A model generated the notes under the pieces. It saw only the letters and a program-made list of their open reading frames with translations. It did not search any database and had not been told where the DNA came from. Below, piece by piece: positions 11,927 through 24,680 of a stretch of DNA of 64,000 bases; the first letter of the stretch is position 1, and the number at the start of each line of letters is the position of its first letter. The DNA is from Tetragonia tetragonoides (taxonomy: Eukaryota; Streptophyta; Magnoliopsida; Caryophyllales; Aizoaceae). A program made the translations under genes and the position numbers. The stretch spans positions 51,564,807 through 51,628,806 of the forward strand of contig CM076139.1 in the NCBI GenBank assembly GCA_038025085.1. Direction: 5' to 3'.

Positions 11927-12780
11927 AGAATTAATAAAATTATAAAGTTATTACCATGATGTTGAAGTTGCCAAGGATCAGTAGAGGAATGATAGAAATC
12001 GAGGTCGGGAATAAGATGAGGATGAGAAGTGGAGGGTAGTTTTGCAAGTTGTTTAGGGTACAAAAAATGAAGCAGAAGCTCTTCATCAGTTGGGTCAAAC
12101 CTAAGCCCAGGTGGTAGGTTCATAATTTTAACCATATAGGATAAGGTACTTTTAATTATATACTCTATATATATGTTGTGAGCTTTGAATTTAGTGTGAG
12201 TTATAAAATAAGTTTTAACATATCAGATTGCAGGAATTAAGATGCTTCTACATAACGGGGGAGGCCGTTGACACGATTGCTTGTTTCTTGCCTTTTCTTT
12301 CGGTAATTTGCATTTTAGGCTTTCTCATCAATAATAATAATCATGGGTAGATCTTTGTGTAATGGCCTATTCTCTTCAATTTTTCATAAAAGTATTTCGT
12401 AAATTTCAGTTCGGTTAGTTCCAGTTAATTTCAGTCTATTTTAGTTCAGATTAGTAAATTTCACTTCACTTCACTTCACTTCACTTCACTTCACTTCACT
12501 TCAATAAATTTCAGATTAGTTTGATAAACCGCAGTACAATTTCAATCTTTATAATTGTAGATTCAGGCACTGCGTACCCTTCAACGGAATGGTGCGGGAC
12601 GCTGTGAAACGGAACGAAACGGATTGGAACGGAACGAAACGAAACGACACGGTGCGGTTAATTCAAAAAAATGTGAGACAACATAAAGTATAGAATGCGG
12701 AACGGAACGGAACGGATTGGAACGAAATGAAACGGAACGGAACGGAATGCAGGATAGAAACGACGAAAAGAACAGGATCT
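11927..12780. repeat. Local direct duplication, copy 2 (NAC exon 1 plus promoter)
   Basis: Near-identical repeat of 9788-10753 in the same orientation, including exon 1, the 5' region and the degraded GGAAC MITE (12566-12778). It also contains a (CACTT)n run at about 12468-12503 that is expanded relative to copy 1. Confidence 0.85.
11955..12135 (-). pseudogene. Duplicated first exon of the NAC104-like gene
   Basis: This 181-bp segment reproduces NAC exon 1: same length, same ATG pair (12135 and 12123) and an intact splice donor (G|GTAATA at 11955/11954). It has one visible amino-acid change (LQYH to LQHH). It lies about 2.1 kb upstream of the original exon on the same strand, so it has no exons 2-3 of its own. 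It could still act as an alternative first exon splicing across the inserted fragment into exon 2 at 9212. I call it a pseudo-exon because no full gene follows it. Confidence 0.75.
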
Positions 12781-13462
12781 CAGTAAAAATAAGTTCAGTT
12801 CAGAAAAAAGCAATCCAGTTTAGTAAATTTCTGTTCACTTCAACATTGTGCAGATAAATAAATTGAGTAAAAAAAAATGAAAATAACATGATCTAAGACT
12901 GTTCTATAGCCGATAAGACAAATAAAGTAACCATTTTCATTCAGTATGTAATATTTTTGTTTGAAAAGTACTACTTAGATGAATTTTACCCTTAACTGTT
13001 TATTAGGGTTTTGTGTTTGTTTGGACCGCACTAATTATGTTGGACTCGTATGTTTATATGCCATGGGCGTATATACTCCTAAGAGTACCCATCACCTAGT
13101 GCAATCTTATTAACGTGTGATGTTGCACCATATAATTTCCACAAGGCCTATGATCTCTAATTAGCTTCAGTCTGTATTATATCTAAGCCACTAAAATATC
13201 GTAAAACCATAATGAAAATAAACCTATGAATTCCTCAAATTTTGGCTTTTGATTTTTTGATTAATTATCACTTCATCAAATAAGCCTACTCTAGCATATG
13301 TATTTTTTTTTTTTTTTTTTTTTTTGCCTTTCTAGAAAAAACTTAGATTAATAAGTGACCTTCCTCTGTTAAGTTACGTTATCATACCTATCCTATGATG
13401 AACATATATACATCATTATGATATTATACTTCCTCATACAAAATTTCCCTAGTTAAAAAAGT

Positions 13463-13975
13463 GTGTGATTTCCTCAAATATACATCATTCACAAACTAAT
13501 TCCCAAATTAGCTTCGTTTCAAAACTATTTTCCCACATATATACCACGTAGGATTGGAAAGGCAAAGCCGTTGTGGCCCACAGCGGCTTTGCCTTTCGCA
13601 AAAAAAAAAAAAAAAAAAAATTAAAATAAAAAAAAAAATTAAAAAAAATAAAAATAAATAAAAATTGGCAAAACCGCTGTGGCCCACAGCTCGCTAAAAA
13701 AAAGTTAGTGATCGGACTGTGGCGTGAAAGCGAATTTTTTTTGGCGAAAGGCAAAATTGGCAAAGCCGCTGTGGGCCACAACGGCTTTGCCAATTTTATT
13801 ATTATTTTTTATTTTATTTTATTTTATTTTTTTTTTTTGGGATAGGCAAAGCCGCTGTGGCCCACAGCGGCTTTGCCTTTCCGATCCTACGTGGTGTATA
13901 TGTGGGGAAATAATTTTGAACCGAAGCTAATTTAGGAATTAGTTTGTGAATGATGTATATTTGAGGAAATCACAC
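13463..13975. repeat. Foldback element with GGCAAAGCCGCTGTGG palindromes
   Basis: The outer arms of roughly 125 bp are inverted repeats: GTGTGATTTCCTCAAATATA at the left, and its complement ending ...GAAATCACAC at 13975. Flanks AAAGT / AAAGT could be a 5-bp target duplication. Inside are four further GC-rich near-palindromes built from GGCAAAGCCGCTGTGG and its complement (about 13559, 13668, 13757, 13845), separated by A- or T-rich spacers. The whole would fold into a long hairpin. It has no coding capacity; the element family is unknown to me. Confidence 0.8.
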
Positions 13976-14141
13976 AAAGTTATAGATACCATGATCAAGG
14001 TTCAAACGTCATACATTCCTTAATTTTCACTATCTAATATTTATCTCGTATCGAATATCAGAACATGTATACAAAAATTCATCAAGTAATTACTTGGTAA
14101 ATCATTGCCTGAAGTTTGAACATGCTTGGGGCCAATGCTAA

Positions 14142-14430
14142 GGCTCTGTTTGATGCAACTTAATTTCACTTAAATTAAGTTTAGTTCAGTTTAGTTTAGT
14201 GTCATTAATTTCAGTTCAGTGTGGCATGCCATTAAGTTTAGTTAACTTTAGATTATTATAATAATAGTTATCATAAATATAATAAATGTTACTATAATGT
14301 TTATAATAGTTATAATAATTAAGTTCACTTAAGTTCAGTTTAGGGCACTTAAGTTCAGTTCAGTTAAGTGTCATTAAGTTCAGTTCAGTTCAGTTTAGTT
14401 ACGTGAAATTCAGTTGAATCAAACGAAGCA
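14142..14430. mobile_element. Tourist-like MITE (TTCAGTTCAGTT-rich)
   Basis: TAA target duplications (14139-14141 and 14431-14433) flank inverted ends GGCTCTGTTTGATGCAACTT and AGTTGAATCAAACGAAGC(A). The interior is built from TTAAGTTCAGTT-type repeats. A sister copy lies at 24350-24680. The TAA duplication and end sequence fit PIF/Harbinger-derived MITEs. Confidence 0.75.
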
Positions 14431-14532
14431 TAAACCTGTTTGCACCGAATCAGCTCAAGAAGGGATAAAGTGCTCCCAACAAGTAGTTTCTTTATTTAAG
14501 AGAATCGAACCTTCGACCTTGTTTAGGCGATG

Positions 14533-14668
14533 CACAAAAACTCGTATAAGGCGGTCTCAAGGTGAGGTCCCCTCTAACAAGCATAATGTCATGCTTATAT
14601 CATGCTTGGCTATAGAGGGAGCCTCACCTTGAGGCTGCTTTATATAAAAGAGCTTTTGTAGCCATTGT
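14533..14668. mobile_element. Small hairpin MITE with 8-bp target duplication
   Basis: AGGCGATG occurs exactly on both sides (14525-14532 and 14669-14676). The 136-bp body has inverted arms (GGTCTCAAGGTGAGG / CCTCACCTTGAGGC), so it folds into a hairpin. An 8-bp duplication suggests a hAT-type origin. A decayed relative lies near 6820-6905. Confidence 0.65.
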
Positions 14669-15054
14669 AGGCGATGAGACTATAAAAGTAGCAAACCACA
14701 CACTTACACCAACCACTTGTTGGTAAAGTTGGAACATATTTTTATTGTTACGAAGTATGTGCGTGGGTGGGTGGCATTGTTAGCTAGTAAACCCAAGTGT
14801 AAAATTGGATCATGATAATTTCCCCAAGCCTATCTCAACTTTCCAGCTACAAGAAGCAAAAACCATGTAAAAATCTATACCATATAGCATATATGCATGG
14901 TTTCCACTTTTGCCTTTTTCTTTTGATCTCTTGAACAAAGAAGCCAACTTATTAACATGTAAAAACATATGAAAATGCTGGCAAAACCTAGAGCAAAGCT
15001 GGCTATAGCTTTCTTATCCCTTTGTCTTTACTTAGCTAACAGCGCATAATAGGT

Positions 15055-15259
15055 GAGGATGACGTGGGATAAGTAGCAAATGTCCCACTCTCACAACCCA
15101 GTGGTCAGGGGTTCAAATTCTTATACTTGTAGGGAGAATGAATTTTTTTGTAGGGAGCTTCCTCTGCTTGAGCCCGTCGACCTATCTATCCTGTCCAACG
15201 CTTGTGGTTTGCGACTTTACGGGCTATTGCATGCGCTCCAATAGCCAAATGAAAAAAAA
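15055..15259 (+). mobile_element. tRNA-derived SINE
   Basis: The direct repeats AGCGCATAATAGGT (15041-15054 and 15260-15273) flank a 205-bp unit. The unit has a pol III box-B-like GGTTCAAATTC about 60 bp in and ends in an A-rich tail (GAAAAAAAA). The long exact target duplication and A tail are hallmarks of SINE retrotransposition. Orientation is plus, judged by the tail. Confidence 0.8.
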
Positions 15260-15631
15260 AGCGCATAATAGGTAAGTAAAAAAATGTCAATCTATGAAAT
15301 GAAAAGCAGCAAGAAATGTGGACGGTTGGAAGTTCTCATGAGAAACACATGTCAATAGAAGCAGTAAAGTTTGTGAAAGGGGAAAATGATAAAGTAGTTG
15401 GGAAGTGACAGTACCACTCTACGTTTGCATTGAGGAATATCTTTGTCGTGATATAGAGCTCCCATGGGCCATGGAGCACTAGCTACCAGTGTTACATCAT
15501 GAACTCTCTACATGTCTTTGAAAAGCAGAAGTGTTCATCTTTCGTTTCGTGTAGCGGTGACAGAAACCCTAGCTTTTACTTTGTCCCCAAAAGAGAGAAA
15601 TATCATAATTTCTTTTTAGTAATTTATCTTA

Positions 15632-15960
15632 GGAGGCGGTCTCATATATTGAGGTGACTAAAAGTATCACTTTTTTGTCTGGATGTATTATTTTTTTAGT
15701 ATGGTAGTATTTTATCATGTTTAGACTTTAGAGGCAGAGTTGTTCACGGGCGGGACGACCCTATAGACCTTGACAAGAGCAGGCTTGAATGGTGTGTTTT
15801 GGTGATTTTAAAAGGACCCCAGCCCGGGCCCTATTATTTGCCCGTCTCATGGGTCAAAAAAATCATGTCAAACCCAGCCCGCATCCGGCCCAAGCTTGCT
15901 TTTAAACAGCTCTATTTACAATTATCAATCGAATATATCATACATGCATGAGACCGCCTC
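15632..15960. mobile_element. Nested MITEs (GGAGGCGGTCTCAT ends)
   Basis: GGAGGCGGTCTCAT near 15632 and ATGAGACCGCCTC near 15960 are inverted ends. Inside, about 15735-15913, a second pair AGAGTTGTTCA / AACAGCTCT resembles the hAT-like ends of the element at 43628, suggesting one MITE inserted into another. No coding potential. Confidence 0.6.
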
Positions 15961-16299
15961 ATAAAAGTGTTTATAATCTCCTTTTCATTTCTCATCCCTG
16001 GTTAGAAATAACTGTCATATGTAACTCATTCTGCTAGTATACAGATGATAATGTCGAAAATATTAAGAATATGGTTGCATTCTCATTGCCATATGGAATC
16101 ATGGATGATAAAGAGCCACAAAACATTTGGCAAAGTATATGAAGATATGGATAAAGTAATAAAACTATATGACTCCGTTAAAGTATATATTTATTTACAT
16201 TCTATCTCCAATCTGTTCGTGATTTGTTTCAGTGATACAAAAGAAAAACCAGGCGAAATATAATGGCTTTGCTCCAAGCACTTGTTTCAGTGAACCTAA

Positions 16300-19200
16300 T
16301 TACAGGGAATGTATAGCCTTGACCTTCTGAATAGCTTGTTTGATCTTGGTAGATGGCTCATCATACAAAGAGGTTGGGTCAATCTCAGAAGCACAACTAG
16401 ACTCCCCAAGGAAAGCTCGGAACGAGTCTGCCACAGAATAAGAGAGAGATTTGAGATTGTATCCCCCTTCCAAGAAGAAGATGCATCGCCCTCCGCATAG
16501 TTCTTTGGCTAGTTGCTTTATACTAGCAGCAAGCATGTAGTATGTTGCAGTTGTGAACTGAAGATTTGCTAGAGGATCCAAGAAATGCGCGTCGTAGCTG
16601 CATATAAATCAAATCAAAAGAAATGCACACAGCATGAAACAAATCAAGATGGTTATAATAAATTGTAGGTTCCAAGCAAATCGTTAACTTTGATCAAATG
16701 ATCATATAAATCAAGGTAATGTAACTTACCCAGCAGATACAAGGATTATGTCTGGCTTAAATCTTTGAGCACCTGGCACAATGACTTCATCAAAGATGGT
16801 CCTCATAGCAACATCACCAGATCCTCCTGGAAGTGGCAAATTTAATGATGTACCTTCACCTTGACCACGGCCTACCTCATGAATCTTACCAGTACCTGGG
16901 TAGCTTCCATCCTATATATAAACAGAGTAGACATAAGAAATTAAAATCATCAACTAATTATATACAATAAAGATGTCGAATTTCTTCAAATTTGAATAAC
17001 CCAAGTATTTAGATTGTCAGATAAGGCACAACAGATGTCGGTTTTCACCCTCCAATCACAGATGCATGTAACAGATTTTTCCATGAAATTTACCTTCTGC
17101 AGTAAACCAACTCAGTTTAAATTCTTCTGGTAAAAAATCTTTTCTCTTTTTTATGGAGGTTGCATAGGGAAGCAGAACAGCTTTCCCATGATATAGCCAG
17201 GTAATGTATTGAAAACAAATAGACGAAGAATACTGACCACCAACATAGTATGTTAGGAGCACAAAATGAATTCACTTTCACCATCTTCGACTTTTGTAGG
17301 TAGAACACTTGTAAATGATTCAAATCTTATGACGAAATAAACATAAAACAGCCATGAAAAACCCATTAATAATTTTGCAGGATCGCAGCAGTTTGAAGAA
17401 ATAGCTAAATAAATTATGATGAGATCACCACTGATGTAGCCTTTTTTATGAATACTTGTCTAGAAGTCTTCATTACTAGCCTCATTAATTTCTTGCCACT
17501 TGATTAGTACCTTTATTTATTTATTTTTTTCTGCCATTCCCTGATTCTTGCTATTTCAACAGCCAGCATGCATGAACTACTGCTGGTGTAATTCTGCTTC
17601 GGAGCACTTGGTTATCACATATAAGATTTAACAAAATAAATGGGTATTTGTTTTTAATGTTTCTTGCTAGCTCTGTTAACCAAACTTGGAAGTTTGCAAT
17701 GTGAAAAAACAATTTAAAAACTTCACCTCATGTCAACTAAAGTGAGAAGAGTAATGAAGTATACATGATGTCATGAATCATGATGCAAATCAGAAGTTCA
17801 GAACTAAAGCTCAAAGGCATGTAGAACTAATTCTGTAAACTAATTCATGTGTATGCAGTGGTGCAAAATGCAGTAAAAATAGTGTACCTTATGAGTTGAG
17901 AGGAAAAAGATATCTGGATCCTCATAAAAAGCGTCATGTGTACCATTACCATGGTGAACATCAAAATCAATGATAAACACGCGCTTTAACCCATGTACAC
18001 GCTGAGCATAGCGGGCAGCAATAGCAATGTTTCCAAAAACACAGAAGCCCATAGGCCCATCCGGAACAGCATGGTGACCCGGAGGTCTTATCAAAGCAAA
18101 TCCAACTGGAGGATCTGGAGAGTTTTTAGACGCAGCCACCTAAAGTATTCTGATGAAATTCAATTCAGAGGCAAAGCAGTCACAGACTTTCTGGCTAACT
18201 AGTAAGAATCCCCACAGCCAGTATTAGAAAATAAAGTTGTCAAGGAAACACCTCAAACTGAAAACGCAAATACAGAGAAAGGATTCCTTCAAAACGGTAA
18301 ATGCAATAACTAGGAGACCTCACCACTGAATCAACTACAGCAAGTCCTGCTCCAGCCGCAATCAACGAGTCCTGGAAAGTCTGCAAAACAGTAAAATGTT
18401 GTAGAGGTGCAAATCACATACACAGTTGACAGAAGACTAAATGACCAATCTTAGACGGAAGTTTATCAGATAACAGATCAGAGAACAATGGAGTAGTGTT
18501 TGCAACTGATAAGTATTTGTCCCACCACTTCTTGTGGTATTGCACTAAGATTAACAGCAAGGAAGATAAACTATCAGTCTTCTGTAGAAGAACTCCATTC
18601 ACAATCATAAATTCATAATGAATACAATGATCTGCTGGTTCAAGTAGGTTTCACTTTTCAGTTAGTTTTTTATATTCCTATCCTTGGTTCAGAGGAATAC
18701 ATCATAAGGATCCATTTATACAAGTAATCAAAAGCACTTCATGAGTAAGCCTTTCAGACTCTTTTTGAATTTTGCCTATTCGTTTTACATAATTCCTGGT
18801 GGTCTTAACAATTAAAGAATAAACTTGGTGCTCTTACTGAGGCAGTAGCATATGTCGGTGCAGAACCATCAATTACTATAATACCTTGTTCTGAAACTTG
18901 CTCCATGGCCTACAGAACAAAATTGTTGAAGAAATTTATCAAACTCAAACACATAAGAGAAGGAATAAAGCATTTAGAATACAAGACATTATATAGCAAA
19001 CCCAATAATTTCATGGGGGTAAAAAGCTGCACTATCAGATGAGTAGAACCCTCCAAATCATTAATTCATGTGAGTGTTGTGTGACTAGTGTCAACATTTT
19101 CAAAGGAGACAGCAGAAAGGATCTTCAGACTCAATCAGACCTGCCTAGTGTCCTGTCTCCCCCCCCCCCCCAAAACCCACGCATGAAGTACAAATGAGCA

Positions 19201-21124
19201 TAGCACATAGAAACAAGAGTATTACATGAATTATAAATGTTATTCAAAGGTTATGAATCACCATACACAATCCCACTAGTTTGATTCGGTTTTGAGTGGT
19301 ATACTCTTTCAAGTTTAAAGGTTACTAGTTCAGATTGGTGAGGAAGAAGGGTATAAATCAACCCTTCTTAAGGGCTTTTCAGACAGAGGATACAAGGATA
19401 CAGCCACCTAAGATTCCAAAGAAGGCTTACATACAGGCTACAGCTACCAGTCTACAACCTTAATAATGTAGAAATCTAATTCAGGAAAATTTTCCGTGTT
19501 CAAATCTCTTGTGGACACATGAACCACATTAGGAAGAGAAGTCAGAACATACATACAATTATACACCACTTACTTAGATTTGAATCGGACAGAAAACTAA
19601 CCATCAGAAAACACTACACTTGTGAGCTTACTGCATGCAACACTTTTCACCTCTCGAATGATGAGAAAATATTAAAAAACAAATCCAGACTACAATAATG
19701 ATGATTACCTTCTCGAGACCTAATACGTAGGCACGTAGATGGACACTACTTATATCTTCCACTGATGCTGGTCTGAATTGATTTAGCTCAATGATCTCGT
19801 TGCTCCGAAACTGCAATATGCATCAACCAATAGTTAAGATATAAAAAAAATAATAATAATAATAAATAAATAAAAGGTTTCCCTTCTTTTGATTAACATC
19901 ATTTAACTGGTGAACGTGCTTAGAGCAGATTACTACTAAAAACAGGATAACCAGTATGGTTGATTGGCTGTTTTGTGTCAACTTACAAGAAAACCAACCC
20001 TGATCATAATGCAAGACAATTCAGCTACCATTGAGAAAGGAATTGATCACGCAGCACCAACCCTGTTGCCCTATGTTTCTCAGACTCTTTGTTTCACCTC
20101 AAGTACTCCAACATACTACACATAATTTTCAATAGCTGGCTGATCCTAAACCTAGACAAGAGCCGCTGTTGTAACTTATAGCCAATTTGAGCAATTATGG
20201 TGGGTTCTACTATGCTTCATCTTTACCAAGTTCATCAGTCTTTAATATTGTTTCCTGTTAAGTTTAATTCATTAGAAAGTACTATCTATTTTTATTGATC
20301 TAAGAACCTATATGGAAAGAAACAACTTCCAGCGAGCTACAGGCTGAAGATGATTATGGCCAGTCTTTGTCTTATTCAATTACAACATTGCGCAGATTTG
20401 TTAGTCCTTGAGCATCAAGACTAAAGAAGGCTTATTACCTTTGGAGTGAGCTGCATATTCTCAAGAATATTAACAATTGCAGGAACTCTGAGATTAGACT
20501 CTGGATGTCCTAACTGCATCAAATCAAATGTAATCCCATTTCAGCGACAGTATCTAGATGCCTATCACAAAAACTACCAACCCAAGTGACAGACTGACAG
20601 GAAGGTTTTAAAATAACATGAGCGAGATACCATTACAGGTGTACACACTTGGACACCACAAACCAAACAGCCAAAGGAAACAAAACTTTAAAATTTACTA
20701 AGGGATAAAGCGTGAAGTGTGGTCATAGCCACATGCCAAATTGGTACTTCTCTCCTGCTGTATATTTGAATTCTTATCAATACACTTTTCTTTTATCTAA
20801 AAACACCTGTGTTCAACAGTTCAAGTAATATTGTATGCTGGTAGCCTCTTGAGTAATACAGTGATACGACAACAAGACATACGGCCAGCAATATACCTTG
20901 TTATGACCGGAGGCAGGAGCGACACTGTAGATCACTTTAGCGTTGGCTAGGTTTACATCCGAAGGTACATGAAGCTCCTTCTCCACATCATATGAGCATG
21001 AAATGGAACTTCTCCTTCGTAATGTCAGGTTGTTAAAAGCTGTATGCCTTACAAGACCACTGCAGGATCCTAACATGACCGAAGTGTTCCAGGTGCACAA
21101 CGTGTTTTCAAATAAAGGCAGCAT
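16300..21124 (-). CDS. HDA14: HDA14-type class II histone/protein deacetylase
   Basis: Zn-dependent lysine deacetylase. Arabidopsis HDA14 acts mainly in chloroplasts on non-histone proteins, and the Ser/Arg-rich first 45 residues here look like an organellar transit peptide. Eight coding exons: 21124-20897, 20513-20439, 19810-19709, 18909-18838, 18380-18324, 18139-17888, 16911-16730, 16597-16300; total 421 aa (Arabidopsis 423). Key residues are present: LIRPPGHHA (catalytic His pair), FDVHHGNGT (Zn-binding Asp and His), SAG|YDAH across the last junction (Zn-binding Asp), and LEGGYNL (transition-state Tyr). The ATG at 21124 follows a splice acceptor at 21130; an upstream 5'UTR exon ends at 22000. 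All borders are GT-AG and in phase. No defects seen. The promoter and 5'UTR exon are duplicated at 47 kb. Confidence 0.94.
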
Positions 21125-21999
21125 ATTATCTATTGCAGACAGAAATTCTCATCACTAAGATGAGCATACCAAAGTAAACTCAACCATTACCACCAGAAGA
21201 AACATGCATGAATCAATGAAAAGAACCAAATGAAAATATATCAAAATGGAGCTTACTGAAAGGATTAAAACAATGGCTAAAATGTTACCATTGCAATGCC
21301 GCAATTGTTATATACTTATATCTGCTGCAGTTTATTACTCTGCTAGTTACTTTTTTTTCTTTGCTTTTCCCTGATAGATTCATGGAAGATATTATAATTA
21401 TGAGAACACTTTTGTTGTTGAATTCTAGTTTCAGTGCCAAGAACCAACAAACACAGCCTAGTAATTGAAAACCTTGTAAGTTACTCTCTCAAGACCATTT
21501 GTATGGAGAGGATATAGTTGAAGACAACAAACATTAGTCATTGGGGTGAAGGTCTGTCTATTAACCAAAGAATAACAGGAGGATAAGGCAATAAGCTTTG
21601 TTAACACAATAAACCATTCAAAATACAAACCCACTTATGAGATATGTCTCCCAAAAGAACCACCAACTTTGTTCTATCTCAACTCTCAACAGTGTTCATA
21701 TTGAACTCTCAACATATGAATCATAATTCTTTATAATTTGGGGGCAAAAGATAAATAAATAAATAAATAAAAAAAGCAAACATTTTTATACTACCCACGA
21801 AAAATTAAAGCAAACCCAACAATCAGCAATATCTCAATTTCTCAGGGGACCAAAGTCAATTAAACAATTTATCAGTATGAAACCTAAAATCATGTCAAAA
21901 ATGATCAACATGATCATGAATTTCAGACAAGTTACGCGTAGGGAATTTAAAGGGTAATGAAAGGAATGAGAGAGTGAGAGAAAGAGAGAAAGAGAATAC

Positions 22000-22100
22000 C
22001 ATAAAGACGATAAACGACTGGTGGTGAAGGAGCACCGCAGTTGCTGAGTTGAATTGATGCTCGGCAGAAAATGCTGAATTTATCAGTGCCACCCCTTGTT
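22000..22100 (-). promoter_or_regulatory. 5'UTR exon and core promoter region of HDA14
   Basis: A splice donor TTTATG|GTATTC lies at 22000/21999, which fits joining to the acceptor at 21130 five bases before the HDA14 ATG. The upstream extent (about 22100) is a guess, set by the conserved block shared with 47062-47160. Met codons here in the joined frame (for example at 22216) lie in what looks like promoter, so I treat the exon as untranslated. Confidence 0.65.
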
Positions 22101-24349
22101 ATGGTTGGAAAGCAAACAAACTCCAAACAGCCCCAAAATAAAAGGGTAAGTGGGGTAACAGTGGAGGTAAATTTTAAACAAAAAATTACAAATAAAAAAA
22201 AGGAAAAAGTATTCAATATTGGAAATGAGATGAGCTGGACTGATAATTATTTAAAACTCGTCCAAATATATTTAATACTAGATATGAAACCCGTGCGTCG
22301 CACGGATTATGTGTTAATTTTTGAAAATAAATACACTCATATGAGGATCGAAGTATGTTGGCAATTTTGCTCCGGTTGTTTGGATTCGTGTTGGACATGA
22401 AGATAATCTTGTGCATTACAAGGTTTAGTGAAAAGTTTATATTCAATATTTTCACTCATATGCATATATGCACCAATTGGAAAAAAAAAAAAAAAAAAAA
22501 TTGCCACAATCTCTTTGTTTTTCTTCTACATTTGTCATTATTTTATTAAAACTTTTGAAGTAATTTTTTTCCTCTTATGTGATGCTCTATGAATTATTAA
22601 ACTTTGTTAAAACTCTACATTTTATAAGTCAAGCTCTTTTGTCATCCTAAACTTTAATTATTTGTGAACTTTACATGTTCGTTTATGTGGCGATATGCTA
22701 CTGGCCGGAGGCTAAGTAGTTCTTCATATTTTTGAATTAATTTGTCAAAATGACATATATTATTTGCTATTTTGTATATTAGTTTTATACTTGTATATAA
22801 TATTTAGTGGAATTAGCGTTGTATACTAAGTTAATCCGAATCGCTCCTTTCCATTCTGCATTGCATCTCATTTTGTATTTTGTTTTTTATCACATTCTGT
22901 GTCCATTATGTCATTTTGTTCCGTTATCTTTCATGTCATTTTATTCTGTTTTATTTAGTTTTACACTATTTCGTTGAAAAGAACAGGACCTTGGGATTTG
23001 TTCTTTTCACCTCAAAAGCTACAAAATACCTAATATTACAACTTAATAACACCAGAAATACCTCCTTAATTTTATATCGTATAATTATAACTTATTCTTT
23101 TTACTTGATATTATGTCTTAATTATACTTTTGTTATTTATTTAGCTTAGTAGCTCTCATAAGTGGTACTTTTAATTAATCTTTAATGATTCGATAAGGTG
23201 GACGAGTCAGATGCGGTCACAAAATAGAAAATACCTCATTTGTTTATATAGTAGATGTATGTTCGTCCGTTTTCGTGGTCAATTTAACGTGTTAATTAAT
23301 CATATCGATCGAAAATCATAAGTATAACTATCACTTATGAAAAATTATTTAGTAATGTATGATTAAGCATTAATATAATCATTCTAATATCATTAATGTC
23401 GTATAATAGGATTATTATGCATTATATGGGGCACATTGAACTATTCTTACTCTTATCACCAATTTCAATTAATTTTTTTTAAATATTTTACCATACAAAC
23501 TAAATACTTTTTAAATGAACATAATATTTCTTTTTTAGTATTCATTGGTTGATTATCTAATTCCCCATAGTTGATTTTTTATTTTATAAAATTTATAAGC
23601 CAATACTTGAAATTTAGGAAATAGCATTTCAAACTTTTTATTTATCACGTTTTCTATCTTGTTGTGTTGGTGGTGGTGTATTGTGTTTCTACATATTGGA
23701 AAAAAGATTTGTTTGCTATTTTTTTAGGAGCAGTAGATGTTGTTTCATATATCATAAAAGTGAACATATTTTATTAGTAAAATTGACAAATTTCTCAAAT
23801 GACTAAAACTGAAAATATAGCTAGCTTATCTTTCTTGTTATTTTTACTTAATATTAAGATGTTGGTTTAGAACCGGAGAGAGTAGCATAATGTTGCTGTG
23901 AAAGTTTTTTTTTTCTCTTTTTTTTTTAATGCATTTTTTTTCCTATGATGTGTTAAGTTAATTATTATAAAGGATATGACCATGGGAATATAATTTCCTA
24001 TTTAGTATCTGGAGATAAAAATATCGTTACTATAGTTTTGTCTTATGTTTTCTAATAGAAATTTAACTTTTAAAAAATTATTTTATTTTAGGATTTTATA
24101 TGCTTGCTTAAGTGGTGTGTGCCTAAGTGACTTGGTTAGGTGACATTGTCATTGAATTTTTTTATTGACACTCCTTATACTCCTGCGCAATGTAAATACA
24201 TAAGATATAGGACAAATCATAATATCTAACTATTTCACTAAAAAAAGGTCTTTATTAAGTCGATGTGTTCTATACGGTCAAAAAATTTCGTGCTTAAGTA
24301 TCACGCCCTATACTGTCAAAAAGCCTCCTTTATATAAAGTATAGATTAA

Positions 24350-24680
24350 GACTCTGTTTGATTCAACTTAATTTCACTTAAATTAAGTTCAGTTCATTTA
24401 TGTTCTGTTCGGTTCAGTGCACTTCAGCTCAGTTCAGTCTAGTTCAGTACCATTCAGTTTTGTTCACTTTAGTTCAGATTATTATTATTATAATAATAAT
24501 AATCATAATTATAGCAAATAATTTAGTCAATTCAGTCCAGTTCAGTTAAGTTTAGTTCAGGGCAATTAAGTTCAGTTCAGTTCAGTTCAGGCAATTAAGT
24601 TCAATTTAGTTCAGTTCGATCAGTGTCGTTAAGTTAAGTTAAGTTCAATTACGTTAAATTTAGTTTAATCGAACGGAGCC
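24350..24680. mobile_element. Tourist-like MITE (TTCAGTTCAGTT-rich), second copy
   Basis: TAA duplications at 24347-24349 and 24681-24683 flank ends GACTCTGTTTGATTCAAC and TTTAATCGAACGGAGCC. Same family as 14142-14430. Unit B lacks the surrounding 1.7 kb. Confidence 0.75.

Larger units (their letters stand above)
12781..16299. other. Intergenic region rich in small mobile elements
   Basis: No protein-coding gene was recognised between the NAC duplication and the HDA14 gene. It holds the foldback element at 13463, MITEs at 14142, 14533 and 15632, and a SINE at 15055, each listed separately. The remaining sequence is AT-rich and unremarkable. Confidence 0.6.

Noticed and set aside
22073..22216. 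Upstream Met codons that would extend HDA14 at its N-terminus through the 5' exon
   Set aside because: The segment is low-complexity promoter-like DNA. The transit-peptide-like start at 21124 gives the family's usual length.
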